Assembly (NCBI GenBank): GCA_016872875.1
Contig: VGYW01000290.1
Location: 1 to 10,728, forward strand
DNA from: Planctomycetota bacterium
GTDB lineage: Bacteria > Planctomycetota > PUPC01 > DSUN01
Direction: 5' to 3'
Length of the DNA: 10,728 nt
Part shown: positions 1 through 7,019 of the stretch, piece after piece
Position numbering within the stretch: the first letter of the stretch is position 1
How the letters are laid out: every line of letters starts with the position of its first letter
Position numbers and translations under genes: made by a program
Notes under the pieces: model-generated
Databases searched by the model: none
Told to the model about the DNA's origin: nothing
What the model saw: the letters and a program-made list of their open reading frames with translations, nothing else

Positions 1-36
1 ACTACGTGGTGTTGCCCGCGACCCTGGGGGCTTGCT

Positions 37-99
37 TTGGTCATTGAGCATTCCGGGCTTGGAGATTGTTTGGTGCTTGGCGTTTGGCTCTTGGGATTT
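37..99. repeat. Degenerate heptamer-phased TTGG repeat downstream of the sulfatase
   Basis: TTGG recurs at exactly 7-base spacing at 70, 77, 84 and 91, followed by TTTC in phase. Looser copies lie upstream (TTGG at 37, TTGA at 44, TTCC at 51, TTGG at 59). The stretch lies beyond the sulfatase stop and has no convincing coding content. It resembles the short heptanucleotide tandem repeats best known from cyanobacteria. No function is visible. Confidence 0.5.
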
Positions 100-123
100 C
101 CCGCATTTCGTGAGAAATGCGGG
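100..123 (-). terminator. Perfect hairpin directly after the sulfatase stop codon
   Basis: A 10-bp perfect stem (CCCGCATTTC at 100-109, GAAATGCGGG at 114-123) with a four-base loop (GTGA) begins one base past the sulfatase stop at 124-126. The position suits transcription termination or 3'-end protection of the mRNA. There is no T-tract on the minus-strand exit side, so it is not a textbook intrinsic terminator. It could equally be another member of the palindromic repeats seen elsewhere in the window. Confidence 0.45.
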
Positions 124-1533
124 CTAGCTCTTCCGCCCCGGGCCTTTTTTCTTGGGGGGCGAGGGGGCGGGGCTCTGGAAGAGGGGAGGGACGAGCTCCT
201 TGTCCCAGGCGTCGAGGGCGGCAGCAAGGCGCTTGAGGACCTCGGGCTGCTTCTCGGCCAGATTGGTGCTCTCGCGCGGGTCGGCCTCGAGGTCGTAGAG
301 CATGGGGTCGGCCGGGCCGAGCTTGAGGAGCTTCCAGCGCCCCTCGCGGACGGCGTAGTGCGTGCCGCCGCCGGTGCGCCAGAAGAGGCGCTCGTGGGGC
401 GGGCCAGTCCTCTCGCCCAGGAGATGCGGCAGGAGGTCAACGCCGTCTATCTTGCGGTCGGCGGGCGGCTGGACGCCGGCGACGGCGGCCGCAGTCGTGA
501 AGATGTCGAAGCAGATGACGGGGTGCGCGTAGTCCTTGCCCTCGGGCAGGCGGCCGCGCCACTGGACGGCGAAGGGGACGCGGATGCCGCCCTCGCACAC
601 GGAGCCCTTCTCGCCGCGCAGGATGCCGTTGGTGGGGCCGAACTTCGTCGGGCCGCCGTTGTCGCTCAGGAAGAAGACGAGCGTGTCGCTCTCAAGCTTC
701 AACTCGCGGAGCGTGGCGAGGAGGCTGCCCACGCCGTCGTCGAGCGCGCTCACCATCGCGGCGTAGGCGCGGCGGGTGGGGTCCTCGATCTTCGCGAACC
801 GGGCCAGGTACTTGTCGGGCGCCTGGAGCGGCGTGTGGGGGGCGTTGTAGGCGAGATAGAGGAAGAAAGGCTTGGCCGCATGCCGTCGGACGAAAGCTTG
901 CGCCTCGCGCGAGAAGGCGTCGGTGAGATACTCCTTCTCCACCACGGGCTGGCCGTTCCGCTCGATGGGGATGAGGTATTCGCGGGTCTCGCCGGCGGGG
1001 TTGGCCTTGAAGTAGTCGTGCCCGCCGCCGATGAAGCCGAACTGCTCGTCGAAGCCGCGCTTGAGCGGGTGGTGTTCGGGCGCGGCGCCGAGGTGCCACT
1101 TGCCCACGATGCCCGTGGTGTAGCCCGCCTGCTTGAGCAACTGGGGCAGGGTGGTCTCGGTGACGGGCATCCCTGCCTTGCGGTCGCTCGGGTCGTAGAC
1201 CGGGTTGTTCTCGTGGCCGAATCGCTGCTGATAGCGCCCCGTCAAGAGGCCGGCCCGCGTGGGGCTACAGAAGGGGTGCGACACCAGCCCGTTCGTGAAC
1301 CGCACGCCGCCCTTGGCGATTGAATCCAGGTTCGGCGTCGGGATGTCCTCACACCCCATGAACCCCGCGTCGCCCGACCCCATGTCGTCGGCGAGGATCA
1401 CGATGATGTTGGGCTTGCGTCCCGCGGCGGGCGGCTCAGCGCCCAGCGCGCTCCCGCCCCGTGCGGCGACGATGCCAGCCAATCCAGCAACGCTCGCCTT
1501 CACGAACTCGCGGCGCGATTGTCCTCTCGCCAT
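124..1533 (-). CDS. Tat-exported formylglycine-dependent sulfatase (arylsulfatase family)
   Basis: A 469-residue sulfatase that should hydrolyse a sulfate ester, probably on a polysaccharide, outside the cytoplasm. The start at 1533 is chosen because GAGGAG lies six bases upstream and the protein then opens with a twin-arginine leader (SRREFVKAS at 6-14, hydrophobic to about 31). The metal-binding segment ILADD is at 46-50. The formylglycine signature CSPTR is at 89-93 followed by AGLLTGR, so Cys89 should be oxidised to formylglycine. GKWHLG (144-149), DNGG (291-294) and RGEKGSVCEGGIRVP (306-320) are further conserved sulfatase blocks. The C-terminal subdomain runs to about 450 and ends in a Pro/Lys-rich tail. 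Length is normal for the family. It is oriented like the GH2/GH99 operon but separated from it by a repeat and a toxin-antitoxin pair. An anaerobic or FGE-type maturase must be encoded elsewhere. The exact substrate cannot be read from sequence. Confidence 0.95.
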   Translation of the reverse strand: MARGQSRREFVKASVAGLAGIVAARGGSALGAEPPAAGRKPNIIVILADDMGSGDAGFMGCEDIPTPNLDSIAKGGVRFTNGLVSHPFCSPTRAGLLTGRYQQRFGHENNPVYDPSDRKAGMPVTETTLPQLLKQAGYTTGIVGKWHLGAAPEHHPLKRGFDEQFGFIGGGHDYFKANPAGETREYLIPIERNGQPVVEKEYLTDAFSREAQAFVRRHAAKPFFLYLAYNAPHTPLQAPDKYLARFAKIEDPTRRAYAAMVSALDDGVGSLLATLRELKLESDTLVFFLSDNGGPTKFGPTNGILRGEKGSVCEGGIRVPFAVQWRGRLPEGKDYAHPVICFDIFTTAAAVAGVQPPADRKIDGVDLLPHLLGERTGPPHERLFWRTGGGTHYAVREGRWKLLKLGPADPMLYDLEADPRESTNLAEKQPEVLKRLAAALDAWDKELVPPLFQSPAPSPPKKKGPGRKS

Positions 1534-1605
1534 TGCCTGCTCCTCAGGGTTCAACGCGCTCCCCACGCTGATAGGTGAACGGAGTCGCCGGCGCTTGGAT
1601 GTCTT

Positions 1606-1805
1606 GCTCCCAAAGGGAGCACAGTTGGTTGCCGGCGGCTTCAGCCGCCGGACTCCGGCGCCAAACCAGTGAAGTCCCGAAGGGACGACAGAAAGGGGCG
1701 GGCCGCCTCGTCGGGGGCCTCTGCCGTCCCTTCGGGACTGGGCCATGCGTGCGCCCTGATCCGGCGGCTGAAGCCGCCGGCAACCCACTGCTGTCCCTTC
1801 GGGAC
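1606..1805. repeat. Composite six-hairpin palindromic element (copy 1)
   Basis: A ~200-bp inverted repeat fills the gap between the sulfatase and the antitoxin. Six hairpins occur in mirror order: 1606-1620 (GCTCCC/AAA/GGGAGC), 1631-1651 (stem CCGGCGGC, loop TTCA), 1674-1686 (GTCCC/GAA/GGGAC), then 1726-1738 (GTCCC/TTC/GGGAC), 1761-1781 (same stem, loop TGAA) and 1793-1805 (GTCCC/TTC/GGGAC). Spacers are 10, 22, 39, 22 and 11 bases. The two ~80-bp arms align closely when one is reverse-complemented. No transposase is present, so it may be a non-autonomous mobile or REP-type element. Short reading frames crossing it look like chance. Confidence 0.85.
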
Positions 1806-1838
1806 TATGATTCCGCTCCTTTACCCGCGGGCGTACGG

Positions 1839-2078
1839 CTAATCGAGACGGTCGTTCTCGTCTGGCTCAACATCAGGCACCTTGGCGAGAACCTTCCGGA
1901 ACTTGGCGAGGCTGCCGCGGGCGGCTTTCGCCTCCAGGTACTCGGCAGCCTCAAGGGCTGCGATCTTCTCGCCCAATGCCGAGGCAAGGAGTTGGTTGAT
2001 GGACACATGTTCTTTGCGCGCCAGTTCCCTTGCACGCTGGTGGAGGGACTCAGGCAACCTGACGCTCAGTATGCTCAT
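1839..2078 (-). CDS. Ribbon-helix-helix antitoxin (HicB/CopG-like) of a toxin-antitoxin pair
   Basis: A 79-residue protein whose N-terminus has the pattern of a ribbon-helix-helix DNA-binding fold: a short strand (SILSVRLPESL, 2-12), a helix (HQRARELARKEH) and a second helix beginning VSINQLLASAL. The C-terminal half (about 45-79) is charged, ends acidic, and is the likely toxin-binding tail. Its ATG overlaps the stop of the upstream PIN toxin in an ATGA, so the two are translationally coupled and expressed from the promoter before the toxin. It should neutralise the PIN nuclease and repress the shared promoter. Family resemblance is to small antitoxins often annotated as HicB-family partners of PIN toxins. 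The assignment rests on the fold pattern and the neighbour. Confidence 0.85.
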   Translation of the reverse strand: MSILSVRLPESLHQRARELARKEHVSINQLLASALGEKIAALEAAEYLEAKAARGSLAKFRKVLAKVPDVEPDENDRLD

Positions 2079-2503
2079 GTCATATCTCCGAGCTCGTGAA
2101 GAAACTCCTTCGGGCTGATCACGCGCAGGCCGAACTGGTCGGCGCCTGCAAAGTCCTTCTTGTTGTGGGTGACGATCGCCTCACACTCGGCCGAAACGGC
2201 CAGTTCCAGGACCATGTCGTCTTTTCCGTGCCTGAGGAATGGGCGCCACAGGTAGAACACCTTGCAGAGGCGCGCCACTGTGCATAGGTACTCCACGGCA
2301 TCTTCAGCATCTTGCACTGACAAGATGCTGTTGGCACTGAGAGCCTTAGCCTCCTGCTCGTACTCTAGCACGACAGGCACTGAGAGGGCAATCCCGAATC
2401 TGCCTGCGGCCAGGAGCTCTAGTAGGCGAAACGATGCCCCCTTGCGCGAGCGCAACGCCGACACGATCACGTTGGTGTCAAGGACAACCTGGGGCCTGTC
2501 CAT
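2075..2503 (-). CDS. PIN-domain toxin, putative RNase of a toxin-antitoxin pair
   Basis: A 142-residue PIN-domain protein, expected to be a metal-dependent RNase that cuts cellular RNA when its antitoxin is lost. The start at 2503 gives the typical opening VVLDTNVIVSALRS with Asp9. Further acidic residues fit the PIN active site: Glu47 (VVLEYE), Asp95/Asp96 (GKDDMVLE) and Asp117 (HNKKDF). It resembles the 'putative toxin-antitoxin system toxin component, PIN family' group (COG1569 type) rather than classical VapC. The toxin precedes the antitoxin and overlaps it by four bases, the reverse of usual VapBC order. No Shine-Dalgarno sequence lies before the ATG. A TATAAT box ends seven bases upstream of it, so the mRNA may be leaderless. 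The longer open frame upstream is a shadow of the neighbouring gene. Confidence 0.9.
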   Translation of the reverse strand: MDRPQVVLDTNVIVSALRSRKGASFRLLELLAAGRFGIALSVPVVLEYEQEAKALSANSILSVQDAEDAVEYLCTVARLCKVFYLWRPFLRHGKDDMVLELAVSAECEAIVTHNKKDFAGADQFGLRVISPKEFLHELGDMT

Positions 2504-2538
2504 GATGGTATTATATACAGTACCATACCCCTCCGCAA
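2503..2538 (-). promoter_or_regulatory. Promoter and overlapping palindromic operator of the toxin-antitoxin pair
   Basis: On the minus strand, TTGCGG (2538-2533) and a perfect TATAAT (2515-2510) are separated by 17 bases. Transcription would begin at about 2503, the first base of the toxin ATG. An imperfect 18-bp palindrome at 2507-2524 (GGTA and TACC ends, TATATA core, 14 of 18 positions symmetric) covers the -10 box. That is where a ribbon-helix-helix antitoxin would be expected to bind for autoregulation. AT-rich bases here stand out against the GC-rich surroundings. Confidence 0.65.
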
Positions 2539-2604
2539 GTCCCCGTCGTCCTTTGCCGACAGCCCTACCAGCGCATGAGGCGCCGCGCTTGGGGACTGAT
2601 GCCG

Positions 2605-3723
2605 TTACGGGTTTGCGAGCGCTTTGCCCAGGGCCTCGACGCGGGCCGCGCCCTCGGAGACGGTGGGACAGAGCCAGCCGCCCTCGTCGTGCTCGTTCCA
2701 GGCATAGATGATAACCGCCTGGGCGGGGCATGCAAGCGGGTTCTCCCGCGCCCAGGCGACGGCGCGACCGACGTGCGCGGCCAGCTCGGCCGGCGTGGGG
2801 GCCACGTAGTGCTTCTCGATGCCCACGCCCGGCTGCTGCCACTTCTCCCACGGGACGGGGTGCTCGACGCGGGGCCGGCGGTCCCAGCCCGACATTGCGA
2901 TGGGCACCACGGCCTTGCCCGTGGCCTCGCACTGGTCCCAGAAGCGCTCGGTGTGCTTCGCCAGGTCGGCGTAGGGCGTGCCGTTGCCCGCCGCCTGCGT
3001 TGCGTAGGCGCTGAGGGCGTCGAAGCCGAGAGCGTCGGCCAGCTTCGCGCCCCGCGCCGCCGTGAACTCCATGAGGACGATGTAGGGGTTGCCGAGGCCG
3101 GCCTTCCGGGCATCGGCGCGGAATCCGTCGAAGAGCTTGCGGGCCCCGCCCTCGCCGCCCCAGGCCTTCAGCCACTCGTCCCTCACGAAGCCCACGTAGA
3201 GGAGCGGCCGGCCGCCGAGCACCTTCTGATAGCTCGGCTCGGCCATGAGCTTGAGGAAGCGCTCGACTTTGGGGCGATGGGTGTCGGGCGCCCCCCACCC
3301 GCCGCACTCGGTGAGAAGGCAGAAGCGGATGTCGGCCTTGCGGGGGCTGGCGAGGTAGGCATTGAGGGCGAGGCTCATCGGGTTGCCGGGCTCATAGGTT
3401 ACGAACGCCCAGTAGTCGAGCTCCGCCTGGCGCGCGTAGGCGATCTCCTGGTCAACAATCTCCTGGGTGTAGCCGCGGATCTCCACCCGCGTGTCGGAGA
3501 CCACCTTGCCGAAGAACGGGATGCGGGAGTGCCAGCGCTTCGGCCCGAGGGCGCGCTCCACCGCCTGCCCCGGCACCCCCTGGTCGCCGTGCCAGGCGTC
3601 CCAGCGGATGGCGCCGACAATTGGCCGCGGCGATTCCGGCTCCATCTTCGTCTCCTTCGGCCCCGGTTCCGCGGCCGGTGCCGCGAGTGCGAGGGCGAGT
3701 GAAAGAATCAGTGCCCCACTCAT
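2605..3723 (-). CDS. Secreted GH99/WbsX-like glycoside hydrolase
   Basis: A 372-residue exported protein. Its ATG at 3723 overlaps the stop of the GH2 gene (ATGA), and the protein opens with a signal peptide (SGALILSLALALAAPAAEP, cleavage near 18-20). The body has the features of GH99-like / WbsX-type (beta/alpha)8 proteins: an N-terminal GAIRWDAWHGD segment (38-47), YWAFVTYEPG (104-113), RPLLYVGFVRDEW (172-184), YIVLMEF (214-220) and a C-terminal AWNEHDEGGWLCPT (341-354) that resembles the family's NEW-x-EGG block. Members act on glycans, and some are endo-alpha-mannosidase-like. Translational coupling to the GH2 enzyme suggests a shared substrate. The stop is TAA at 2605-2607. Specificity is unknown, and the family call rests on motif resemblance, not on alignment. 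Confidence 0.8.
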   Translation of the reverse strand: MSGALILSLALALAAPAAEPGPKETKMEPESPRPIVGAIRWDAWHGDQGVPGQAVERALGPKRWHSRIPFFGKVVSDTRVEIRGYTQEIVDQEIAYARQAELDYWAFVTYEPGNPMSLALNAYLASPRKADIRFCLLTECGGWGAPDTHRPKVERFLKLMAEPSYQKVLGGRPLLYVGFVRDEWLKAWGGEGGARKLFDGFRADARKAGLGNPYIVLMEFTAARGAKLADALGFDALSAYATQAAGNGTPYADLAKHTERFWDQCEATGKAVVPIAMSGWDRRPRVEHPVPWEKWQQPGVGIEKHYVAPTPAELAAHVGRAVAWARENPLACPAQAVIIYAWNEHDEGGWLCPTVSEGAARVEALGKALANP

Positions 3724-6700
3724 GGCGTCCCGCTTACATCGCTGTAGGGATTCAGCCCGAACCAGCGGCGGCTGCCAGAGCCGTTCGAGCGCACGGCGAA
3801 TGTGCAGGGCTTGCCAGGGGTCAAGAGGTCGGCGGCGAGGGCGACGTAGAAGAGGCCGATGCCGTCGGAAGGCATCGGACGCATGGGGACGAAGTGGAGA
3901 GTGACCTTCTTGTCGGCGCTCCGCCAGACCGAGCGGTCCTGGGTGACGTCGAAGGCCAGGACTTCCTTGCCGTTGACGAGGAACGAGAAGCCTTTCGTGC
4001 GCGGCTGGCTCACGAAGCCGATGCCGCCGGCGAAGACGAAGGTGGCCATCGCGCCCTTCCAGTCGGCGGGAAGGGAAGCGGTCTCCCACTCGACGAGGTG
4101 GCCGGGGGCGGTCTGGCGGCAGATGTGAAATGTCGCGTTGTCCTCGCGGTAGCTCGCCCACGTGTCGGTCTCGCCCTCGTTCTTCACGAGCCGCTGAAAG
4201 CCCGAGATGAAGGGCCCTTCGGGCGGCTCCATCGCGGCGACCCGCTGGCGGAGGAAGTCGAGGGGCAGCTCGCCCTTCGGCTTGGGGAACGTGCCCGCGT
4301 GCTCGACCATGCGCGCCAGGAGCCATTCCGATTCGGGCCATGGCTCCTTCTGTGTGAGTCCCAGGTTGAGTCCGCTGACGATGAGTGAGCCTTTGCCGAG
4401 CCTGGCCTGGAAGAGGAGGGCCTTGCTGCGGCAGAGGCGGTGGACCTCGATGGCGCGGACGAGCACCTCGGGCTGGGAGGGCAGGTTGTCGAGGATGACG
4501 GCCTGCGAGCCTTCGACGAGGCGGTGCCAGCCGATGTCGCACCAACCATCGGGCGCCATCTCGCGTGTGACGGGATTGTCGTAGACCACGGTGCCCACGT
4601 TGCTGTCGCCCGGCCCGCCGAGCCACCAGCCGGTCTTGAAGCGGTTGCGTTCCGTCGGGAAGAAGCCCTGGGGCCAGAGCATCACGAGGCACGCCCCCTC
4701 GGCCACGGCATCGAGCACCTTCTTCGTCGGCTGGTTCATCACATAGACCGCCTCGGCGGGAAGCTTGTCGCCGCCCGGCAGCGGCTTGGCCCCAGCGAGG
4801 GGGCCGAAGGACGAGGGGCGAGGGACGAGGGAAGCCGGATCAGCGAACAGCGGCACGTTGAGTTGTGATGCGGGGATGGCTGCGGGGTAGACCCAAGCCG
4901 CCCACTCGTTGCGGACCTTGTCTTTGCCAGCGGAGAGCTCCGCCTTGATGGTGAGCAACTGGGGGGTCTGGACGTCGGGCAGCTTGAGGGCGGTGTCGGC
5001 GACAGGCGCCACGGCTCCCTGCTTCACTTCCTCGACCACGTTTGTAGTGCGGCCTTCAGGCCGTATCTGGGCGCTACGGGCTGAAGCCCGCACTACGAAC
5101 TGGGCACCGGCAAGAGCCTGCTCTGAAAAGTTGGAGACGGTGAGCTTGAGGTCGAGCGCGTCGCCGCCGCGGCAAACCGGCGGCAGGCCATCGAGGAGGA
5201 GCACGATGTCGCCGACGAAGGGGCGGACACGGTCGGGGGGAATCTCGGCCTTGGGGCGGAAATAGGCGTCCACGATGCCATTCGAGCCGGTCCAGTAGTC
5301 CTGGAAAAGCCACCACTGGTGTCCGCTGGCGAAGGGGTTCTTCCGCAGGTCCTCGATGTTGAGCTTGTGGCAGAGGAGGTAGAGCCGCTCGGAGTTCCGC
5401 GCCCAGAGCTCGGCCTCGCCGAGGAGGCCGAGCTTCGCCATCTTCTCGCGGGCGGGCGCGAGCCAGAAGGGCTTGAAGTTGTGCTTGAACGCCTCGATCT
5501 GGTCGAGGCGGGGGAAGGTGATGAAGTTGCCCATCTCGTGAGAGATGACGGGCTTTTTCGGCTCGCCGAAGCGATGCCTGTCGGGCCGCTCGAGCGGCGT
5601 GTGCCCGAGGTCGAACATGTAGACGAAGAAGTCGAGGGTCGGGCGGTCGCGCTTGCCATCGAGCCAGCTCCCGCCGCTGAGGCCGTTGCTGTCTATCACC
5701 GGCCGTGTGGGGTCGAGGTCCTTGGCGATGCGATAGAGTTCGGGCGCGAGGGGCACGCCGTCCCACATTTCGTTGCCCATGCACCAGTCGAGGATGCACG
5801 GGTGGTTGCGGAAGCGGCGGATGACGGCGGCCCACTCCTGCCGGTAGAGGTCGAGGGCGGGGCCTTTGGCCTTCTGGTAGTAGTTGAGATAGGCGATGGG
5901 CAGCTCGGGCGAGATGAGCATGCCCACCTCGTCGGCGGCGTCGTAGTACTCGGGCGGCAGGAAGTGGCTGTGGTGGCGGACGTAGTTGAAGCCGTAGCTC
6001 TTGATGAGCTTGAGGCGCTTGAGGTAGACCGCCCTGTCGGACGGCGCGGCCATGGTCTCGGGGTAAACGCCATCGTCGCCGTAGCCGTGGAGGAAGACGC
6101 GGTTGCCGTTGAGCAGGACGTGCGGCCCCTTGATCTCAATGACGCGCAGGCCGAAACGGGTCTCGACGCTGTCGAGCACCTCCTCGCCCCGCACGAGCGA
6201 CAGGCGGGCGGTGTAGAGGTCGGGGTGATTGTGCGACCAGAGCTTGGCTCCGGGGATCTGTGCGCGGATGCTGATAGGCCCCTTGATTCCGGAGTTGGCC
6301 TGGGCCACGACACGTCCACCAGCGTCCACAATGTCCACCCTCAACGTGGCGTCAGGGGCCTCTTCGTCGGGGTTCACCCTGAGGCCCGCCGTAATGGTGC
6401 ACGAGGCCGGGTCGAGCCTCGGCTGGACGAAGAGGTCCTCAAGCCATGCCTCGCCGCGTGCCTCGATGGCCACGTGGCCCCAGATGCCCCCCCAGGCGGT
6501 GAACATCTCGTCAATGATGTCGAAGCAGCCGGCCAGCGTGTCAACGTCCCATCGCTGCTTGGAGTCCACGCAGACAGCAATGGTCGCGGCCTCGCCGGGC
6601 CGGGCGAACTCGTTTATCTGGTGCTCGATTGGCGAGAGATAGCCGACGTGCTCGCCGAGGCAGGCGCCGTTCACCCACACCTTGGCGTAGCGGTGGACTC

Positions 6701-7019
6701 CGCCGATGGTGAGGAAGAGCTGCTTGCCCTTCCATTCGGCGGGGATGGGCACCTGGCGGCGATACCAGCCTTTGCCCACGAAGTTGTGCTTCAGCTTCGG
6801 CGTCTCGGCCCCGAAGCCCTGGGCGTCCCACGCCCCGGGCACCTGGATGGTGCTATCGAAGGGCGCCTTGGCGTCGAACCACTGCTCCTTCTCACCCTCT
6901 TCCTTCGGGTCAAGCTTGAACTGCCACGTGCCGTCGAGCGAGATGGTCGGCCGCCCCGCGGCGCCCGCAGCCGCGGCCAGAGAGATGAGCAGCGGGATTC
7001 CAGATGCCAGATTCCACAT
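3720..7019 (-). CDS. Large secreted GH2-family glycosidase (beta-galactosidase/beta-glucuronidase-like)
   Basis: A 1099-residue retaining glycosidase. The start at 7019 is favoured because AGGGGGA lies seven bases upstream and a signal peptide (MWNLASGIPLLISLAAAAG) follows. Residues about 25-185 form the GH2 sugar-binding domain (ISLDGTWQFKLDP; KVWVNGACLGEHVGY). About 190-295 is Ig-like. The barrel begins near LLNGNRVFLHGYG (303-315). The acid/base should be Glu417 in CMGNE and the nucleophile Glu495 in SHEMGN. An Ig-like segment follows, then at about 756-911 a stretch that looks like a glutamine-amidotransferase-like fold (GKGSLIVSGLNL near its end), then a beta-rich C-terminus. It is first in a two-gene operon with the GH99-like enzyme. 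Odd points: a palindromic repeat encodes residues 641-662, and heptamer repeats lie in a linker and across the start codon. The substrate is unknown. Confidence 0.93.
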   Translation of the reverse strand: MWNLASGIPLLISLAAAAGAAGRPTISLDGTWQFKLDPKEEGEKEQWFDAKAPFDSTIQVPGAWDAQGFGAETPKLKHNFVGKGWYRRQVPIPAEWKGKQLFLTIGGVHRYAKVWVNGACLGEHVGYLSPIEHQINEFARPGEAATIAVCVDSKQRWDVDTLAGCFDIIDEMFTAWGGIWGHVAIEARGEAWLEDLFVQPRLDPASCTITAGLRVNPDEEAPDATLRVDIVDAGGRVVAQANSGIKGPISIRAQIPGAKLWSHNHPDLYTARLSLVRGEEVLDSVETRFGLRVIEIKGPHVLLNGNRVFLHGYGDDGVYPETMAAPSDRAVYLKRLKLIKSYGFNYVRHHSHFLPPEYYDAADEVGMLISPELPIAYLNYYQKAKGPALDLYRQEWAAVIRRFRNHPCILDWCMGNEMWDGVPLAPELYRIAKDLDPTRPVIDSNGLSGGSWLDGKRDRPTLDFFVYMFDLGHTPLERPDRHRFGEPKKPVISHEMGNFITFPRLDQIEAFKHNFKPFWLAPAREKMAKLGLLGEAELWARNSERLYLLCHKLNIEDLRKNPFASGHQWWLFQDYWTGSNGIVDAYFRPKAEIPPDRVRPFVGDIVLLLDGLPPVCRGGDALDLKLTVSNFSEQALAGAQFVVRASARSAQIRPEGRTTNVVEEVKQGAVAPVADTALKLPDVQTPQLLTIKAELSAGKDKVRNEWAAWVYPAAIPASQLNVPLFADPASLVPRPSSFGPLAGAKPLPGGDKLPAEAVYVMNQPTKKVLDAVAEGACLVMLWPQGFFPTERNRFKTGWWLGGPGDSNVGTVVYDNPVTREMAPDGWCDIGWHRLVEGSQAVILDNLPSQPEVLVRAIEVHRLCRSKALLFQARLGKGSLIVSGLNLGLTQKEPWPESEWLLARMVEHAGTFPKPKGELPLDFLRQRVAAMEPPEGPFISGFQRLVKNEGETDTWASYREDNATFHICRQTAPGHLVEWETASLPADWKGAMATFVFAGGIGFVSQPRTKGFSFLVNGKEVLAFDVTQDRSVWRSADKKVTLHFVPMRPMPSDGIGLFYVALAADLLTPGKPCTFAVRSNGSGSRRWFGLNPYSDVSGTP
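4809..4836. repeat. Heptamer tandem repeat inside the GH2 coding region
   Basis: Three tandem 7-base units, GGACGAG, GGGCGAG and GGACGAG (4809-4829), are followed by a decaying unit GGAAGCC. On the coding strand they encode the linker DPASLVPRPSSFGP (about 727-740), just before the amidotransferase-like segment. Three units make 21 bases, which keeps frame; gain or loss of one unit would not. The Pro/Ser-rich product looks like tolerated linker. Confidence 0.6.
5041..5099. repeat. Palindromic repeat inserted in frame within the GH2 gene
   Basis: A 59-bp inverted repeat with 23-base arms that match at 20 positions (ends TTTGTAGTGC and GCACTACGAA). Each arm is itself a hairpin: CGGCC/TTCA/GGCCG at 5050-5063 and CGGGC/TGAA/GCCCG at 5077-5090. 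Two of the three differences between the arms are paired changes that keep each small hairpin intact. It encodes residues 641-662 of the GH2 protein without breaking the frame. The TTCA loop is shared with the large hairpin of the composite element at 1606-1805. Confidence 0.85.

Noticed and set aside
37..1323. 428-codon plus-strand open frame
   Set aside because: It is an antisense shadow of the sulfatase. Its composition is the GC-driven Ala/Gly/Val/Arg pattern, with no domain.
1534..1788. 85-residue N-terminal extension of the sulfatase frame
   Set aside because: It runs through the composite palindrome. The start at 1533 has a good RBS and a Tat leader directly after it.
1606..1805. CRISPR array from regularly spaced repeats
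   Set aside because: The units are mirrored hairpins, not direct repeats with unique spacers of constant length, and no cas gene is present.
2538..2597. Inverted repeat AGTCCCC / GGGGACT between the GH99-like gene and the PIN toxin
   Set aside because: Only seven base pairs over a 46-base loop, with no T-tract. Too weak to call a terminator.
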